From Riptortus pedestris (lineage: Eukaryota > Arthropoda > Insecta > Hemiptera > Alydidae): DNA of 64,000 bases. The stretch covers positions 42,532,501 through 42,596,500 of the forward strand of contig CM032231.1 in assembly GCA_019009955.1 (NCBI GenBank), in the 5' to 3' direction. The number at the start of each line of letters is the position of its first letter. The stretch's first letter is position 1. The notes below the pieces were generated by a model. It did no database searches. It had not been told where the DNA came from and worked only from the letters and a program-made list of their open reading frames with translations. Both the position numbers and the translations under genes were made by a program. This document shows, in pieces, positions 47,698 to 59,839 of the stretch.

Positions 47698-47887
47698 GAG
47701 TCGTCCCATCAGCCGAGCTAGACTGTTTAACCAGGAAAAACAACTAGAAGAAATTGATTGAAGCATCCGCTAAATCAATATGGAAACTTTATACTCAAAT
47801 TTGCAGATGTTATGGTTTTTAAAGGACATTAAATAAATAAGGCTTTATTGAGTAATTCATTAAAAGAGGCTAGCACTTTATATTAAT

Positions 47888-48060
47888 ATGTATATACTAG
47901 CTAAGGTACCTGGCTTCGCTCAGGAAATCATTAATAGCTAAATGATGTCGGTATATTTTCTTTGGCAAAACTTTACTGTGCACAATATTTTTACATTTCT
48001 CCGCCTCAATGTTGAGGGTTTATAACTTAATATCTAGTAACTAAAGAGATCTTATATAAT
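47888..48060 (+). repeat. Repeat family 'Y', 5' end copy
   Basis: CTAGCTAAGGTACCTGGCTT followed by CGCTCAGG and the same GGCAAAACTTTACTGTGCAC block as at 44764. Confidence 0.6.
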
Positions 48061-48267
48061 CTATTTGAATAAAAATCTTCAAGAATAATAATAATAAAAA
48101 AAAAAAATGAAATGATTTCACAATCAATCCGTCTGACCTTTTCAAAACATCGTGGAGAATATTTATCATAATCATGGGCACCAATCCTTCATCATTATCA
48201 AGTACAATTACTGAGGCAGCTTTGTTCAGGAAATATTTAACATATATTTAAACATTAAATTAAATAA

Positions 48268-48322
48268 TGTCCCACCCTGGCTAGGAAAGGGTGGTAACCT
48301 GTATATAACCTTCCCCAACTAG
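48268..48322 (+). repeat. SINE body fragment
   Basis: TCCCACCCTGGCTAGGAAAG and GGTGGTAACCTGTATATAAC. Confidence 0.65.
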
Positions 48323-48419
48323 AACTTTTCTTTGGTCTCTCATAATAAACATGAATCATACAAAAAATAAATAAGTAAGCAAACCAAATCCCACTCCATT
48401 TCTCGTCATTATTAAGAAC

Positions 48420-48530
48420 AAATTGGGCAATGTAAATAATAATCTTCCGTTATAATTTATAGCATATAGCTTGTTTATACTTCGGTATACGACAAAAGTG
48501 AATATCAAAAGTTACTATAAATTACCGCTC
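48420..48530 (+). repeat. Repeat family 'Y' fragment
   Basis: TTATAGCATATAGCTTGTTT, ACTTCGGTATACGACAAAAG, CAAAAGTTACTATAAATTAC. Confidence 0.5.
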
Positions 48531-48751
48531 CAGCGATCCAGACTTTATGTACAATAGTCGTTTTAAGTATATATACATATATGCATATATATATATATAT
48601 ATTCTACTTTTGAGGCTACTTCGCTGAGAAGTATTTTCATTGTGAGGAGTTCGGCTATCTGATCCAGCAGTTTGAATTATTGTTTTTATGCAAATTTTCG
48701 ATGGGAACCCGTCCATCTTCGTCAGACATTAATTTAATTCACATCAAAAAT

Positions 48752-48873
48752 TTGCATATATATAATTTTGAACGGACCTCATTTTCATCATCTACTAGGT
48801 AGGATCGATGGACATTTGAAAAAATATTTCGAAAATAGCGTCATGAGTACAACCTCAGTACCCCTCAAGGGAA
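48752..48873 (+). repeat. HINE-like 3' end fragment
   Basis: TTTTGAACGGACCTCATTTT, GGTAGGATCGATGGACATTT, and CTCAAGGGAAATC at the end. Confidence 0.65.
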
Positions 48874-48894
48874 ATCAGAAAAAACTATAAAAGA

Positions 48895-49090
48895 GGTAAA
48901 CAGTTTTAAAGGGCCAATAAGACTAAACCGAACTCAACGAAACCCCGTATGTGGTATAGTATTAACGGCTCCTGGATTATAAGCTATATTAACATTTTTA
49001 CGACGGACAGAAGTGGGGGGGGGATTTAAATATTTAAAGTAATTTTTTTCGTATTCACTTTTATCTTATGACAAAGTATGAACAAGGGGT
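48895..49090 (-). repeat. Repeat family 'Y' unit
   Basis: Minus strand carries the ordered unit blocks, e.g. GTTAATATAGCTTATAATCC and GGGGTTTCGTTGAGTTCGG. Confidence 0.6.
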
Positions 49091-49499
49091 AGCAATTTAA
49101 AGGGGGCTGTAAAGGCGGGAAGCTTTTTAAAGGCAAGAATAAGTGAGAATAAGACTGAAATGTTTACTATTTTATGGAAAGATGAGGGTGAATAATACAA
49201 GTCACTATTTGAGTTCTCCAAAGAATCAAGTATATATTGAATAAGCAACATATAATACACTTTATAGTAGGCAGCTAATTTTAGACAACTTAAATCCTAA
49301 AGAATGCTGAATTTAGAAACTAACCTTATGTCTAATTGAACCAAACATTAACATGTATTGATATAGAGGTTGAAAAAGAAACAATGGAAATTTAACTTTA
49401 TAAAATACTTTAGCGGCAAGCCAATAATATATATACAATATAATGATCGATCGGTCCTATATTATGAGTACTCATTTAATAGTTTGCGTAGATAATTAT

Positions 49500-50170
49500 A
49501 AGAAGTAGGTACCTGCGGGAAACATATATTGTACTTTCCTTGAAGTGAAGTCTTCTTCCGGTGTTATTTTGTGTTCCCAATGAGATTCTGTCTTCTAGCT
49601 GGTGAGAGCTGGTTGCGGTGATCCGTTTATGATGGTAGCGTTGCGGGAGATGAAAGATAAACTATTACACTGTAGCGGTAGAACCAATACAGGAGAGTGG
49701 ACAAACCCCTGCTCTGGAGTGGAATAGATCCCAACTGTGTAACGGGTGAATCCCAACTGAACTGTATCTTTGAAGTGGGTAAACTTTTACTGTACCGGTG
49801 GAAGCGACCCTGGGGAGGGTCAAAGCCCAACTGAGCGGTTATCTCTGAAGCGGGTTACACTATTACTGTAGCGGTAGAAACGACCCCGGAGAGGGACAAA
49901 GCCCAACTGTTATCTTTTAATTCGAAAGCACAATCAACAATGGCGCTGGAGACACTACTACTGTCTGTGAAGCGGGAAGACCATTACTGTAGCTTTAGAA
50001 TCGACCCCGGAGAGGGACCAAGCCCAACTGCCTGTTCCACTTGAAACCAGCCGGTGCCTTCTTGAGCTTGTGCCGTAGTTTCCGCTATTGGCCACCGCCT
50101 TTATGATCTTTATCTATTGGCCACCGCCTTGGTGATCTCCATAAGCGGCGGGTTTGTGAACTAAGCGAGC
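49500..50170. repeat. GC-richer island with tandem ~75-125-bp motif and paired inverted CCAAT boxes
   Basis: A motif with TGAAGxGGGT, TTACTGTAGCGGTAGAA, CGACCCCGGAGAGGGACAAA and GCCCAACTG recurs at about 49650 (diverged), 49771, 49846 and 49969. The right end has CTATTGGCCACCGCCT twice (about 50092 and 50121), i.e. CCAAT boxes on the minus strand. No ORF explains it. It may be an LTR, the regulatory part of a retroelement, or a satellite-like insertion. 49100-49499 holds nothing recognised. Confidence 0.55.
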
Positions 50171-50214
50171 GCGGGAAATTCAATTCAAAGAAGACTGAAC
50201 AGGGGCAATTGGTT

Positions 50215-50425
50215 ACACGAAACTCAGTATCTGAGTTAGCACTAACCCTAAACAGATCACAAGCTATATTAACATTCTTTCGTACAAACAGGAGTTGAAT
50301 GGAAGCCAGAAGCGAAAAAGCTTAGTATTTGATTTTCTATTTGCCTTTCGCCTGAAATGCACGTAACAACATTTGCTTACTTTGTTATTTATAGTTGCTT
50401 TTGTTATATTCACTTTAGTAGTATT
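50215..50425 (-). repeat. Repeat family 'Y' unit
   Basis: Minus strand has GTTAATATAGCTTGTGATCT-like and GTTACGTGCATTTCAGGCGA-like unit blocks. 50426-51030 holds nothing recognised beyond AT-rich sequence. Confidence 0.5.
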
Positions 50426-51039
50426 AAGTATAAAAGTAAGTAACTTGCTTGAAAATATTTTTATAATCAATGGTTCTTTCCCATGTATAAATTTATTAAA
50501 CTGCACTATATGTGATAAATTATCACATATTCAATTAAAATCGCCAAATCTATATTAATTTTCTAACGCCTGTAACAGTTTGCACAAAGTGTAACGCATG
50601 TTGACCCCCTCTCCCTTCTGAAACATAAATGAATCAGAAGTGTCAGTTTCCCCTTAAATGTATTTAATGCTCAATGCAAGTATGGGAGCTTAGTTATAAA
50701 TAATAGTAAATTTGGGTAAAATGCAATTCCATCATTTCACAGGAAATAAGTTATCACAATTAACAGTGTTAGCCTCAGCATCAACATTGGTTTACTTAAA
50801 TTATTTATTTAAAACATTAAAAACAAAGATATTTTCTAGTAATTGATATACATGGTGTAAACAAATAACTGCGGTACCCTAAAAATAATTTAATTTATAT
50901 TCTAAAACCGAGGTAAGGGAAAGAGATTGTAGCCCACCCTGCAAACTCAAATCAATTCAGTTTAAACGCATATTGTCTTCTGTTATAATGACATTAACAA
51001 GTAACGCTTAATAGGTTTATATATATATATATATATTTT

Positions 51040-51250
51040 TTTTTTTTTACTTGGCCCCGCCATTCTACTGGCGACAACGCATTCCGTAACGTAAGGGGGG
51101 TTGTACGTAGTGTTGATCGCTCACTACGTAAAACCTCTGATCACGAATCTCTCGAGTCTCGCTAAGCGACTAATGATCTCAAAGGTTTATAATGTCAACC
51201 GAAACAAAATGTATATGTATGCAATATACAAAAAAAAATACGAACGCCCA
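51040..51250 (+). repeat. Interspersed repeat 'Z', copy 2
   Basis: Shares TTGATCGCTCACT, CTGATCAC, CTCTCGAGTCTCGCT and ATCTCAAAGGT with 1064-1200. It extends further left with GCCATTCTACTGGCGACAAC. Confidence 0.6.
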
Positions 51251-51251
51251 C

Positions 51252-51343
51252 GTTTCCTTTATCTGTAAGGTAGGATCGGATGATATTTGAAGAAATGTTC
51301 GCATCTTGAAGTTGCAATATCTGATTTTCTTGTAGGGGAATCA
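51252..51343 (+). repeat. HINE-like 3' end fragment
   Basis: GGTAGGATCGGATGATATTT, then TCTTGTAGGGGAATCAGCTA at the palindromic end. Confidence 0.5.
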
Positions 51344-51831
51344 GCTAAAAATAAATTTCTAAAACCTAGATGAACTGCTACTGAGGCTATTCACGTACTG
51401 TATTATATTTTAAATCTTGTTTAAAACTTGTTCGTTGAGAATTTCGAACGAACAAAATATAATTACTAGCTTCAGTTGAATGAAATCAATTGAGACCACA
51501 TCATGTTGAGGATTCGGTTTGGCTCAACGGTGTTCAGTTATAATCTCACTATATTTCACCGATGTCTCAGCCGGCTTCGTCATGAGGTGCACGTGCGGCT
51601 CTCGGCAGCTCTAAAAAAAACTTTTTCCATCTAACGTTGAGGGCTGGGAAACATAGTAATAGCTGACACTGCTGGAGCCAAGCCGAATCCTAATCATGGA
51701 CTTTGTATTCTGGTATCAACGGATGGTATATTCGAAGATGTACAATCGTAAGAAAAGCATGGATATGAGTTGGATTTCTCTTGCTTAGAGATCTTTAATA
51801 AAGCTCATAAAGTTTAATAAGGAAATTTGGT

Positions 51832-51966
51832 CTAAAGTAAAATTCTGGAATCCCACTCGCATTCCTTATAAGTGGAGGTGTGGCTAGGTGTATTTGTGAC
51901 CGACATCATTGGAATAGGGGGAAGGTAGAAATCTCCATCGTCAAAGTAATCAAATGCTGCTGTGTC
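51832..51966 (-). CDS. Candidate terminal exon of unrecognised gene
   Basis: 44 codons then TAG, in phase 0 from the acceptor. Encodes an acidic aromatic stretch FDYFDDGDFYLPPIPMM and ends ECEWDSRILL. Confidence 0.4.
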   Translation of the reverse strand, partial: DTAAFDYFDDGDFYLPPIPMMSVTNTPSHTSTYKECEWDSRILL

Positions 51967-52242
51967 CTGCAAAAAAAGAAGAAGAAAAATTTATTGATCC
52001 TAATATATTGTATTTTCCATAAATGTTAATAAAAAGTTGTTATACATTTGAAATTTAACGTTGTAATGGACTGCTCACCCCGGCTTCTGTAGATGAGAGT
52101 GACAGTTCCTCAGTTGCTCTTGTAGGGGCGCTGAAAAGAAGTCGATGCTCAATTCTCTGTGTAGTTGGCTAGTCCTCACACACCATAGAGCTACCCGGAG
52201 GACCATGTTTTGAAATGTTAGTATCCATTGTATATTTCACTG
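51832..52242 (-). CDS. Unrecognised gene, candidate last three coding exons
   Basis: Three blocks on the minus strand have good splice borders: 52242-52180 (acceptor TTTGGCAG, donor GTGAGG or the overlapping GTGTGA), 52130-52079 (acceptor TTCTTTTCAG, donor GTGAGC) and 51966-51832 (acceptor TTTTTTTGCAG, stop TAG). The last intron is only 112 bases with a strong pyrimidine tract. One consistent reading gives VKYTMDTNISKHGPPGSSM, then APTRATEELSLSSTEAG, then DTAAFDYFDDGDFYLPPIPM, MSVTNTPSHTSTYKECEWDS and RILL. A second frame is also open (PLQEQLRNCHSHLQK...FPLFQ-stop). The acidic, Ser/Thr-rich first reading looks more protein-like. I do not recognise the family. Upstream exons would lie to the right. 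Confidence 0.4.
52079..52130 (-). CDS. Candidate penultimate exon of unrecognised gene
   Basis: 52 bases between TTTTCAG and GTGAGC. Reads APTRATEELSLSSTEAG if the first base completes a split codon. Confidence 0.38.
52180..52242 (-). CDS. Candidate third-last exon of unrecognised gene
   Basis: Reads VKYTMDTNISKHGPPGSSM. The donor could be GTGAGG or, two bases earlier, GTGTGA; the choice sets the downstream frame. An internal ATG could also be a start. Confidence 0.3.
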
Positions 52243-52303
52243 CTGCCAAACAAAACAGGATATTGTCAGGCCACCATAATTGTGTAATGGGCGGTTCCCT
52301 TTA

Positions 52304-52839
52304 ATTTCCCTTAAGGGGAATCAGCTTTTGAGGTCGTACTCATGACGCGAGTTTCGAAAAATTTCTTCAAATGTCCATCGATCCTACCCAGGATATGGCG
52401 AAAATGAGGTCCGTTCAAAATTATATATATAAGATCAAGTTCGTTAATAACGGCTGAAATTGGACCAATGGAAGGGGGGGTTTAGAGGGGGGGGGGAATT
52501 CAAAATACCTTCGTTATTTTGCGTCGGATCGAAAAATTGTATAATGTGTGAAGCAATCTTATAGCAAATTAAGTTTATTATAATAATTTTTTATACATTT
52601 ATTATGTACCTTGAATATTAACCGAAATATTTGCATTTGTATTGTGTGTGTGGTCGGCCGGAGTCGACTATGTTCAGGACTTTCCGCCGAAAGCTAGGGC
52701 GGCCGTTTCAGTAACTGTTCGTCCCTCGTTAATAGGTTTAGAGATTCCTTACTACTACTGTTGTTATTAGGCAGATTTCTCTATTGTAAAACTTCACGTG
52801 GGAAATCTGCTTAGTTTACGCAGCCCCTGCGTGACGGAC
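52304..52839 (-). mobile_element. HINE-like element, near full length
   Basis: TTTCCCTTAAGGGGAATCAG at one end and GCAGCCCCTGCGTGACGGAC at the other. The internal TA tract is reduced to about four units followed by a small deletion. It lies about 60 bases from the candidate exon at 52180. Confidence 0.8.
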
Positions 52840-53436
52840 TTTTTTTGGATATATGTTGTTTCGTAGTAAGTTTTGTCAAGACGAACTAGATACTAGATAG
52901 TAGATTGGAAACTCTATGGGCTTCTGCATCCCGGAACTAAGTGCTCACATTTTAAACCTTCGCCATCGAGTTTCCTGGCTTGCGTTAGTTGGCAAATTCC
53001 ATTGCTGGGGCAGTTCTTCCCATGGTTGATCGGCTATTGAAGATTAAATACAGAATCGTTTAATGCCCTGCAAGAATTTCCCAATTTTTAGTCAATTGTA
53101 AGTCTTAGCTTATTGTCTTACCCGGAGGAGCTCGTGAGTGCTTGAAAACAATTGTTTACTCAAGAGCGGAACTAAGAGCGAAAATATTTAGGTTATATAT
53201 TCTTATAGCATGTACAACTTATATTGCAGTAATTGTAGACTTGTGCGAAGGGGAGCCTGGGACAATGAACACCTGTAGCACCTAACACAAATTGGCAGAA
53301 CTATCTAGTACAGTTGCAGTAAACAAGTCTTTAAAACAGCACAACAGGTCAGGCAAATTATAAAGTTCAGTTTTATAAGGGCCACTTGAAAAATATTGAG
53401 GTAAATATGTATGTAATTAGAATATATTAATAAAAT
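52840..53436. other. Unassigned segment
   Basis: Ordinary composition. A possible minus-strand donor (CTCCTCCGG then GTAAGACA, plus about 53115-53130) has a short open stretch PLLSKQLFSSTHELLR before it, but its phase does not fit the exon at 52242. Confidence 0.3.
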
Positions 53437-54280
53437 ACGAATTATGATAATAACATGATTATGAGCAACATACGAATTATGATAATAACATGGTTATGAG
53501 CAACATACGAATTATGATAATAAGCGACTTACGAATTATGATAATAACATGATTATGAGCAACACACGATTTATGATAACAACATGATTATGAGCAACAC
53601 ACGAATTCTGATAATAACATGATTATGAGCAACACACGATTTATGATAACAACATGATTATGAGCAACACACGAATTCTGATAATAAGATGATTATGAGC
53701 AACATACGAATTCTGATAATAACATGATTATGAGCAACACACGAATTATGATAATAACATGATTATGAGCAATATACGAATTGTGATAATAAGATGATTA
53801 TGAACAACATAGGAATTATGATAATAACATGATTATGAGCAACATACGAATTATGATAATAACATGATTATGAGCAACATACGAATTATGATAATAACAT
53901 GGTTATGAGCAACATACGAATTATGATAATAACATGATTATGAGCAACATACGAATTATGATAATAACATGATTATGAGCAACATACGAATTATGATAAT
54001 AACATGATTATGAGCAACATACGAATTATGATAATAACATGATTATGAGCAACATACGAATTATGTTAATAACATGATTATGAGCAATATGCGTATTATG
54101 ATAATAAGTTGATTATGAGCAACATAGGAATTACGATAATAACATGATTATGAGCAACATACGAATTATGTTAATAACATGATTATGAGCAACATACGAA
54201 TTATGATAATAACATGATTATGAGCAACACACGAATTATGATAATAACATGATTATGAGCAACATACGAATTATGATTAA
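53437..54280. repeat. 35-bp minisatellite, about 24 copies
   Basis: The unit is ACGAATTATGATAATAACAT plus GATTATGAGCAACAT. Units at about 53560-53700 alternate two variants (ACACGATTTATGATAACAAC and ACACGAATTCTGATAATAAC types), a 70-bp higher-order pattern. Units at 53815-54060 are nearly identical. Units at the edges are more diverged. Confidence 0.95.
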
Positions 54281-54311
54281 TACAATTTTTTTAAAACATA
54301 CAATTTTATTA

Positions 54312-54505
54312 ACTCTCATTTTATGCTACTGTGGCTAATTGGGGGGTGATATCTATAAGTTAAATCCCATTTCTAGCCTGGGTGGGCATATTATTTAGTT
54401 AGTTCGTCAATAAATGTATTTCTATAGCCAGCGCAGAAATCCAACACATGACGCATGGTTTACTTAGATGTTTTAAAAGTTCACACACCTTAACTTACAT
54501 GGCTA
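54312..54505 (-). repeat. SINE, degenerate copy
   Basis: TTATGCTACTGTGGCTAATT, CATTTCTAGCCTGGGTGGGC, CAGCGCAGAAATCCAACAC in reverse orientation. Confidence 0.6.
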
Positions 54506-55028
54506 GCCTAGCCAAATCTCAGCCATGAATACAGAATAGCAAATATTTCAGTACGCATTAGGGATACATTAAATTTATAAAAAACAAAACAATAATCCTT
54601 TTATGTTTACGAGAAACGAACAAGGCTGTGGTATAGGGCGTCATTTTCAATAGGACGATTAAAATATTACCCAGCTCATTCAATTTTTACATAAATTTAT
54701 GGAGAAGACATTCGGCCTATTCAAAAGACCATTTTCAGTCTATTATCTTAGACAGATAATAATAAAAGTACTTCAAATTCAACAAATTAAATAATGAACA
54801 ATATAACTAAAGGAAACAATAATTAATTTTACACACACACGCACTACTTTCTTGGGCCTACATTCAATGTGTAGTTGAATTAAATAATGAAGTCCACGTC
54901 CATGAGTTTTCTCCTTGGGGTGGTTGAAAATCTGATATACTACTACTATGTATGTTTTCCTTTAAACTAGTTTTTCATTTTCATCCTATCCTAACAATGT
55001 ACTTGTGTCATCACATATATGGGTTACA

Positions 55029-55215
55029 GGGCAGCCATGTGAGTTAACGTGGTAACTAGAGTGGCAAGTTTGATTCCCGCCGGAGGAATAGGTATTTATT
55101 GGCTGATGAAATCATTAAATTAAATTTTTAGTCCCTCCCGGGCTAGAAACTGGTTGTAATCTGTAGATAACCCGTCTCATTAACTGAAGTTACACAAAGT
55201 GTATATTAATAAACA
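55029..55215 (+). repeat. SINE, near-complete copy
   Basis: GGGCAGCCATGTGAGTTAAC (head), GCAAGTTTGATTCCCGCCGG (B box), CTCCCGGGCTAGAAACTGGT and CTGTAGATAACCCG (body). Confidence 0.75.
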
Positions 55216-55264
55216 ACAATCAACAATTACCACAAATACCACTCTTGAGCTTGTTTTTTTGTTT

Positions 55265-56450
<1,186 letters not shown>

Positions 56451-56946
56451 GAGAATGCAACAACAAATTTTTTAATAAGTAGAAGTACAGGAAAATCAAG
56501 CAGTTACCACATTCTCTCTCACTCACCTTAAATGAATTAAAATGTTTATACTTTACTTTTTTCATTAAGAAAACCAAATTTAATAACAATAGGTGAAACG
56601 AATCATCAAAGTCTAAAGACGGGTGATTTTTATGGCGGTTAATGTTATTATAGATATTGTAAAATATATTATAATGAATTCTTGCAAAAGGTCTTGCTCA
56701 ATAAAATTCCTATGCTGGTGTATTTTATATGGTGTTCATAAGTCATCAAATGATATGATATTATCAACACTGTTTTGCCTATCTTTAGATAAATATATGG
56801 CCTTTTTCTAAAGACTAAAGTGTACAGATAGACAAGTGATCGTTTGGATTTTGTATCTGATCGGTTTCGCCTTTGACAATTGAATCATTTAATCCCCTAA
56901 GACGGCTAAATTTTTTTGCTAATTTGAATCACATCTTATGTGACCG

Positions 56947-57040
56947 ACAACTACATAAATATCACCATCATAGAGATGTTATTTAGCGAGTTCATCACGA
57001 AATAAATTTCTATTGCACACATTGTAATCAAACCTACTTT
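56947..57040 (-). repeat. Possible very old SINE copy
   Basis: GAGTTCATCACGAAATAAATTTCTATTG (in two halves) resembles the reverse SINE body and start of head. Weak. Confidence 0.25.
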
Positions 57041-57769
57041 AACTATAGGAATTTATTTTATCATAAATATTGAATAATCTCTGTAACTCTTTTAGATATC
57101 ATTTATACCATTTTTTTGTTAGTTAATTTGTCAATATTTAGTACTTCCTAACATATTAGAAGATTTCCCTTTATTTCAATGGTTTCAATATCAGTATTAA
57201 TTTCACATACCTCTTTTAATTAAAAAAAATAATAGAGTTACGTGAAAATTGATTTGGGTTTTATAATTATAACTGTTGTTTAGGTTTTTGGAAATAAATA
57301 CTATATTTTATCAAAGGATTTATGAGGGATGCACTTCAGAGTTGAATAAAATCGTCTGCACATAAACACAAATACTCAGAATTCTAAAAAGTCTATCAAA
57401 TACTAGGAAAATATTTATAACTTATTGTAAATAATATTGAAAACGCCACTTTATAATGATGTATTTTTATAAACAACATATAAATTATTAACGATCCTTG
57501 AATTTTTAAATATTACAGTTTCTCCCGATATTACTATGTAATGAAATATGTATGAATATACATATTTAGCAGCCAAACGATCATAGTAATCGCTCTAATC
57601 GAATTATTTTTTCACTTTGCAGAATGTTTCTTATGACTTAAATAATCTGCTGACAGATTTATTTATATTTTTTATTTAGATTTTAGTTTAGTTTATTTAA
57701 TACATAATAAAAATTGCTTAAATTATTTTTTTTAAAAAATCGTTTCATTTGACGGATTATATTTTGAAA

Positions 57770-58970
57770 ATATATGTTTTTAGTTATTTCATGTAATAGT
57801 ACTAAGTTCAAATTTTGTAGTAGTAATCTAATTTTTTTAGTGTAAATATATTATTTGATTGGGATTCGGGAGCTTTTAACTGTTAGAAATCAGATATTTT
57901 TGTCTACCTTATTTCGGTATATTATGAAGTTTTTCTAGCTCATTATTTTTGTATGGCTTAAAATTGATTTTTTAGACGCAGTTATGTTAACACTACTACA
58001 CTCAATCTCGTTGGCAATTTTTATATTTTTCTATATCTTGCTTTAATTTTCGTGCTTTTCCTTGATGAACAATAATATATACTAGGTTTTAAGGAATTGA
58101 GTTACCTTCAGAATTCCATCTATTTGAGTTTCGTTATTTCGGTGCTGTGTTCTAATTCAATAGTTTGTTCATATTTTTAGGAAGTGATTTTCAAGATTTT
58201 TCCAGCGGTTTACTTACCGATGGTCCCTAAGCATCACTGTTTCCGAAAACATCCTTTGCTAACCGGCTCTCAAAAGTAAAATTAGAGGATTTTACATTAC
58301 TCCATAAGATACATGTCTCGCGAGTAATAAATCATTTAAAAGATCAAAGCAACGAAAATGTAGCATTTTCTGGAGAAATTTGAATCAATTTACTAGAACT
58401 AGAGTGAATTAAGAAATGAACAAAAATATTCGGAATTTAGCTCCGAGACTTAACTTCTTTTGAATCAGTAATTATAATTAACGTACCTGTTGATTAATGA
58501 AAGAACTGCCAATATCACATTGCATGTATCTAGAAATATTCATTTTATTTGAGGTTGTTTATGATGAAAGGAAATAATAGTTCTTACTACGAGAATTTCG
58601 GGTTACTTGGATATGTAAACGAACCACCCGAGGGGGAAAAATAACATACTAATACAAAATAATTTTTTTTAGTTATTTCATGTCAAAGTACTAAGTTCTA
58701 ACTGTGTAGAAGTAATATACTTTTTTTAGTGTAAATATATTATTTGATTGGGGTTAACAGGTAGAAATCAGATATTTTTGCCTAGCATATTCTGGTATAT
58801 TATGAAGTTTTTCTAGCTCATTATTTTTGTATGGCTTACAATTTTCGATTGGCTTTTGTGAGTTTTTTTATGATGGACGGATATAATAGTGCTTACTCTG
58901 GAGAATATCCTGTTACTTGAATATATAACATAACGTACCAACCATAAAATACAAAAGCATACTAATAGAA
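57770..58970. repeat. Local duplication blocks
   Basis: A block of about 180 bases at 57780-57955 recurs at 58670-58850 (shared TAGTGTAAATATATTATTTG, TATTATGAAGTTTTTCTAGC, TCATTATTTTTGTATGGCTT). A second block with TTTATGATG, AATAATAG, CTTAC and CATACTAATA occurs at about 58555-58660 and again at 58868-58968. No coding potential. Confidence 0.75.
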
Positions 58971-59668
58971 AAAGGTTTTTCTAGTATTAAGCTTCCGATT
59001 TATTAGCCGATAAAATTTATATTTATATTTCTACTCACCAATGGAATTATTTCTAGTTCACCACGACAGAAGTTTTTGAGATACTCAAATACATACTGAA
59101 GATTTCTTCGTGAGTTTACTATTGCCACCCCCTTGGAACCACTGTCCGACGTCTAAGACGATGTGTGAAGAAATACAATACCAAATTTCAAATGATTCCT
59201 CATGCACCTGCGTGGATAGTCTATAAGTCCTGAGTGGAGGACTCGAGTGGATTGTTTGCCCGCGCGAATTTGGTTGTGATGTGAGCTACTAAAAGGGTGG
59301 GAAGGGAGGGAGTGAAGCCTTGTGGCCATCTGAGGAACTATTTGGGATTGGGCTTCCGTCATATGTGCCTGTCTTCTGCTCTGTTTTTTTTCTTCAATAG
59401 TATTTTAGCGTGTCGGGTTTCAAGGGGTTCTTCGAGGTTTCCATGGATTCGCGGTGGTAGTTTGAGAGTGTCGAAGTGTGGGAAATATGATTTTTTTTTC
59501 AATTCGGGAGGGGGTGGGGTTGGTTCGGGGAGAAGCCCAACGGAGGGGGGTGGAAGCTGTGTGTGTAGAGAGGGGGTGGGAGAGCGCCACTGTCGCTGCT
59601 CCTATCGACTCAGAGCGGCAGACGGTACTGAGCGGTGGCCGGCGGCGGGTGTCTGCTTAGGACCCTTG

Positions 59669-59698
59669 ATGGCCGAACATGCGGGTCTACCCTCTTGA
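59669..59698 (+). CDS. Possible upstream ORF (9 codons)
   Basis: ATGGCCGAACATGCG... to TGA, ending 9 bases before the candidate main ATG. If the exon is real, this short ORF could affect its translation. Confidence 0.25.
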   Translation: MAEHAGLPS

Positions 59699-59707
59699 CT
59701 CTCAGAC

Positions 59708-59780
59708 ATGGTCTGGTGTTTGGGCCTCGGTCTCGCCCTCACGGTCCCTCTACTCACGAAGCCGGCAAACTCAGACAGAG
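59708..59780 (+). CDS. Candidate first coding exon with signal peptide
   Basis: ATG at 59708 opens MVWCLGLGLALTVPLLTKPA then NSDR and one further base, ending at a consensus donor GAG|GTGAGC (59781). The composition is that of a cleavable signal peptide: short start, a hydrophobic core LGLGLALTVPLL, then a small-residue polar end. A first exon carrying just a signal peptide and ending in phase 1 is typical of secreted or receptor-type proteins built from phase-1 modules. The following exons would be beyond the window. The protein cannot be identified from this exon. An opposite-strand ORF of 93 codons overlaps but has low-complexity Gly runs and no supporting splice sites. Confidence 0.35.
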
Positions 59781-59839
59781 GTGAGCTATCAGCATTATCA
59801 ACCCTCCCTCCCCCTCCTCCCCCCCAGCCCTGCATGTAG

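Noticed and set aside
53115..53170. Additional upstream exon of the unrecognised minus-strand gene
   Set aside because: The donor is good, but the only open phase does not match the acceptor phase of the next candidate exon.
53437..54280. CRISPR-like array
   Set aside because: The units are directly adjacent with no unique spacers, and the sequence is eukaryotic.
57780..58850. LTR pair suggested by the 180-bp direct repeat about 890 bases apart
   Set aside because: No TG/CA ends, no target duplication and no coding sequence between. A second repeated block points to local duplication.
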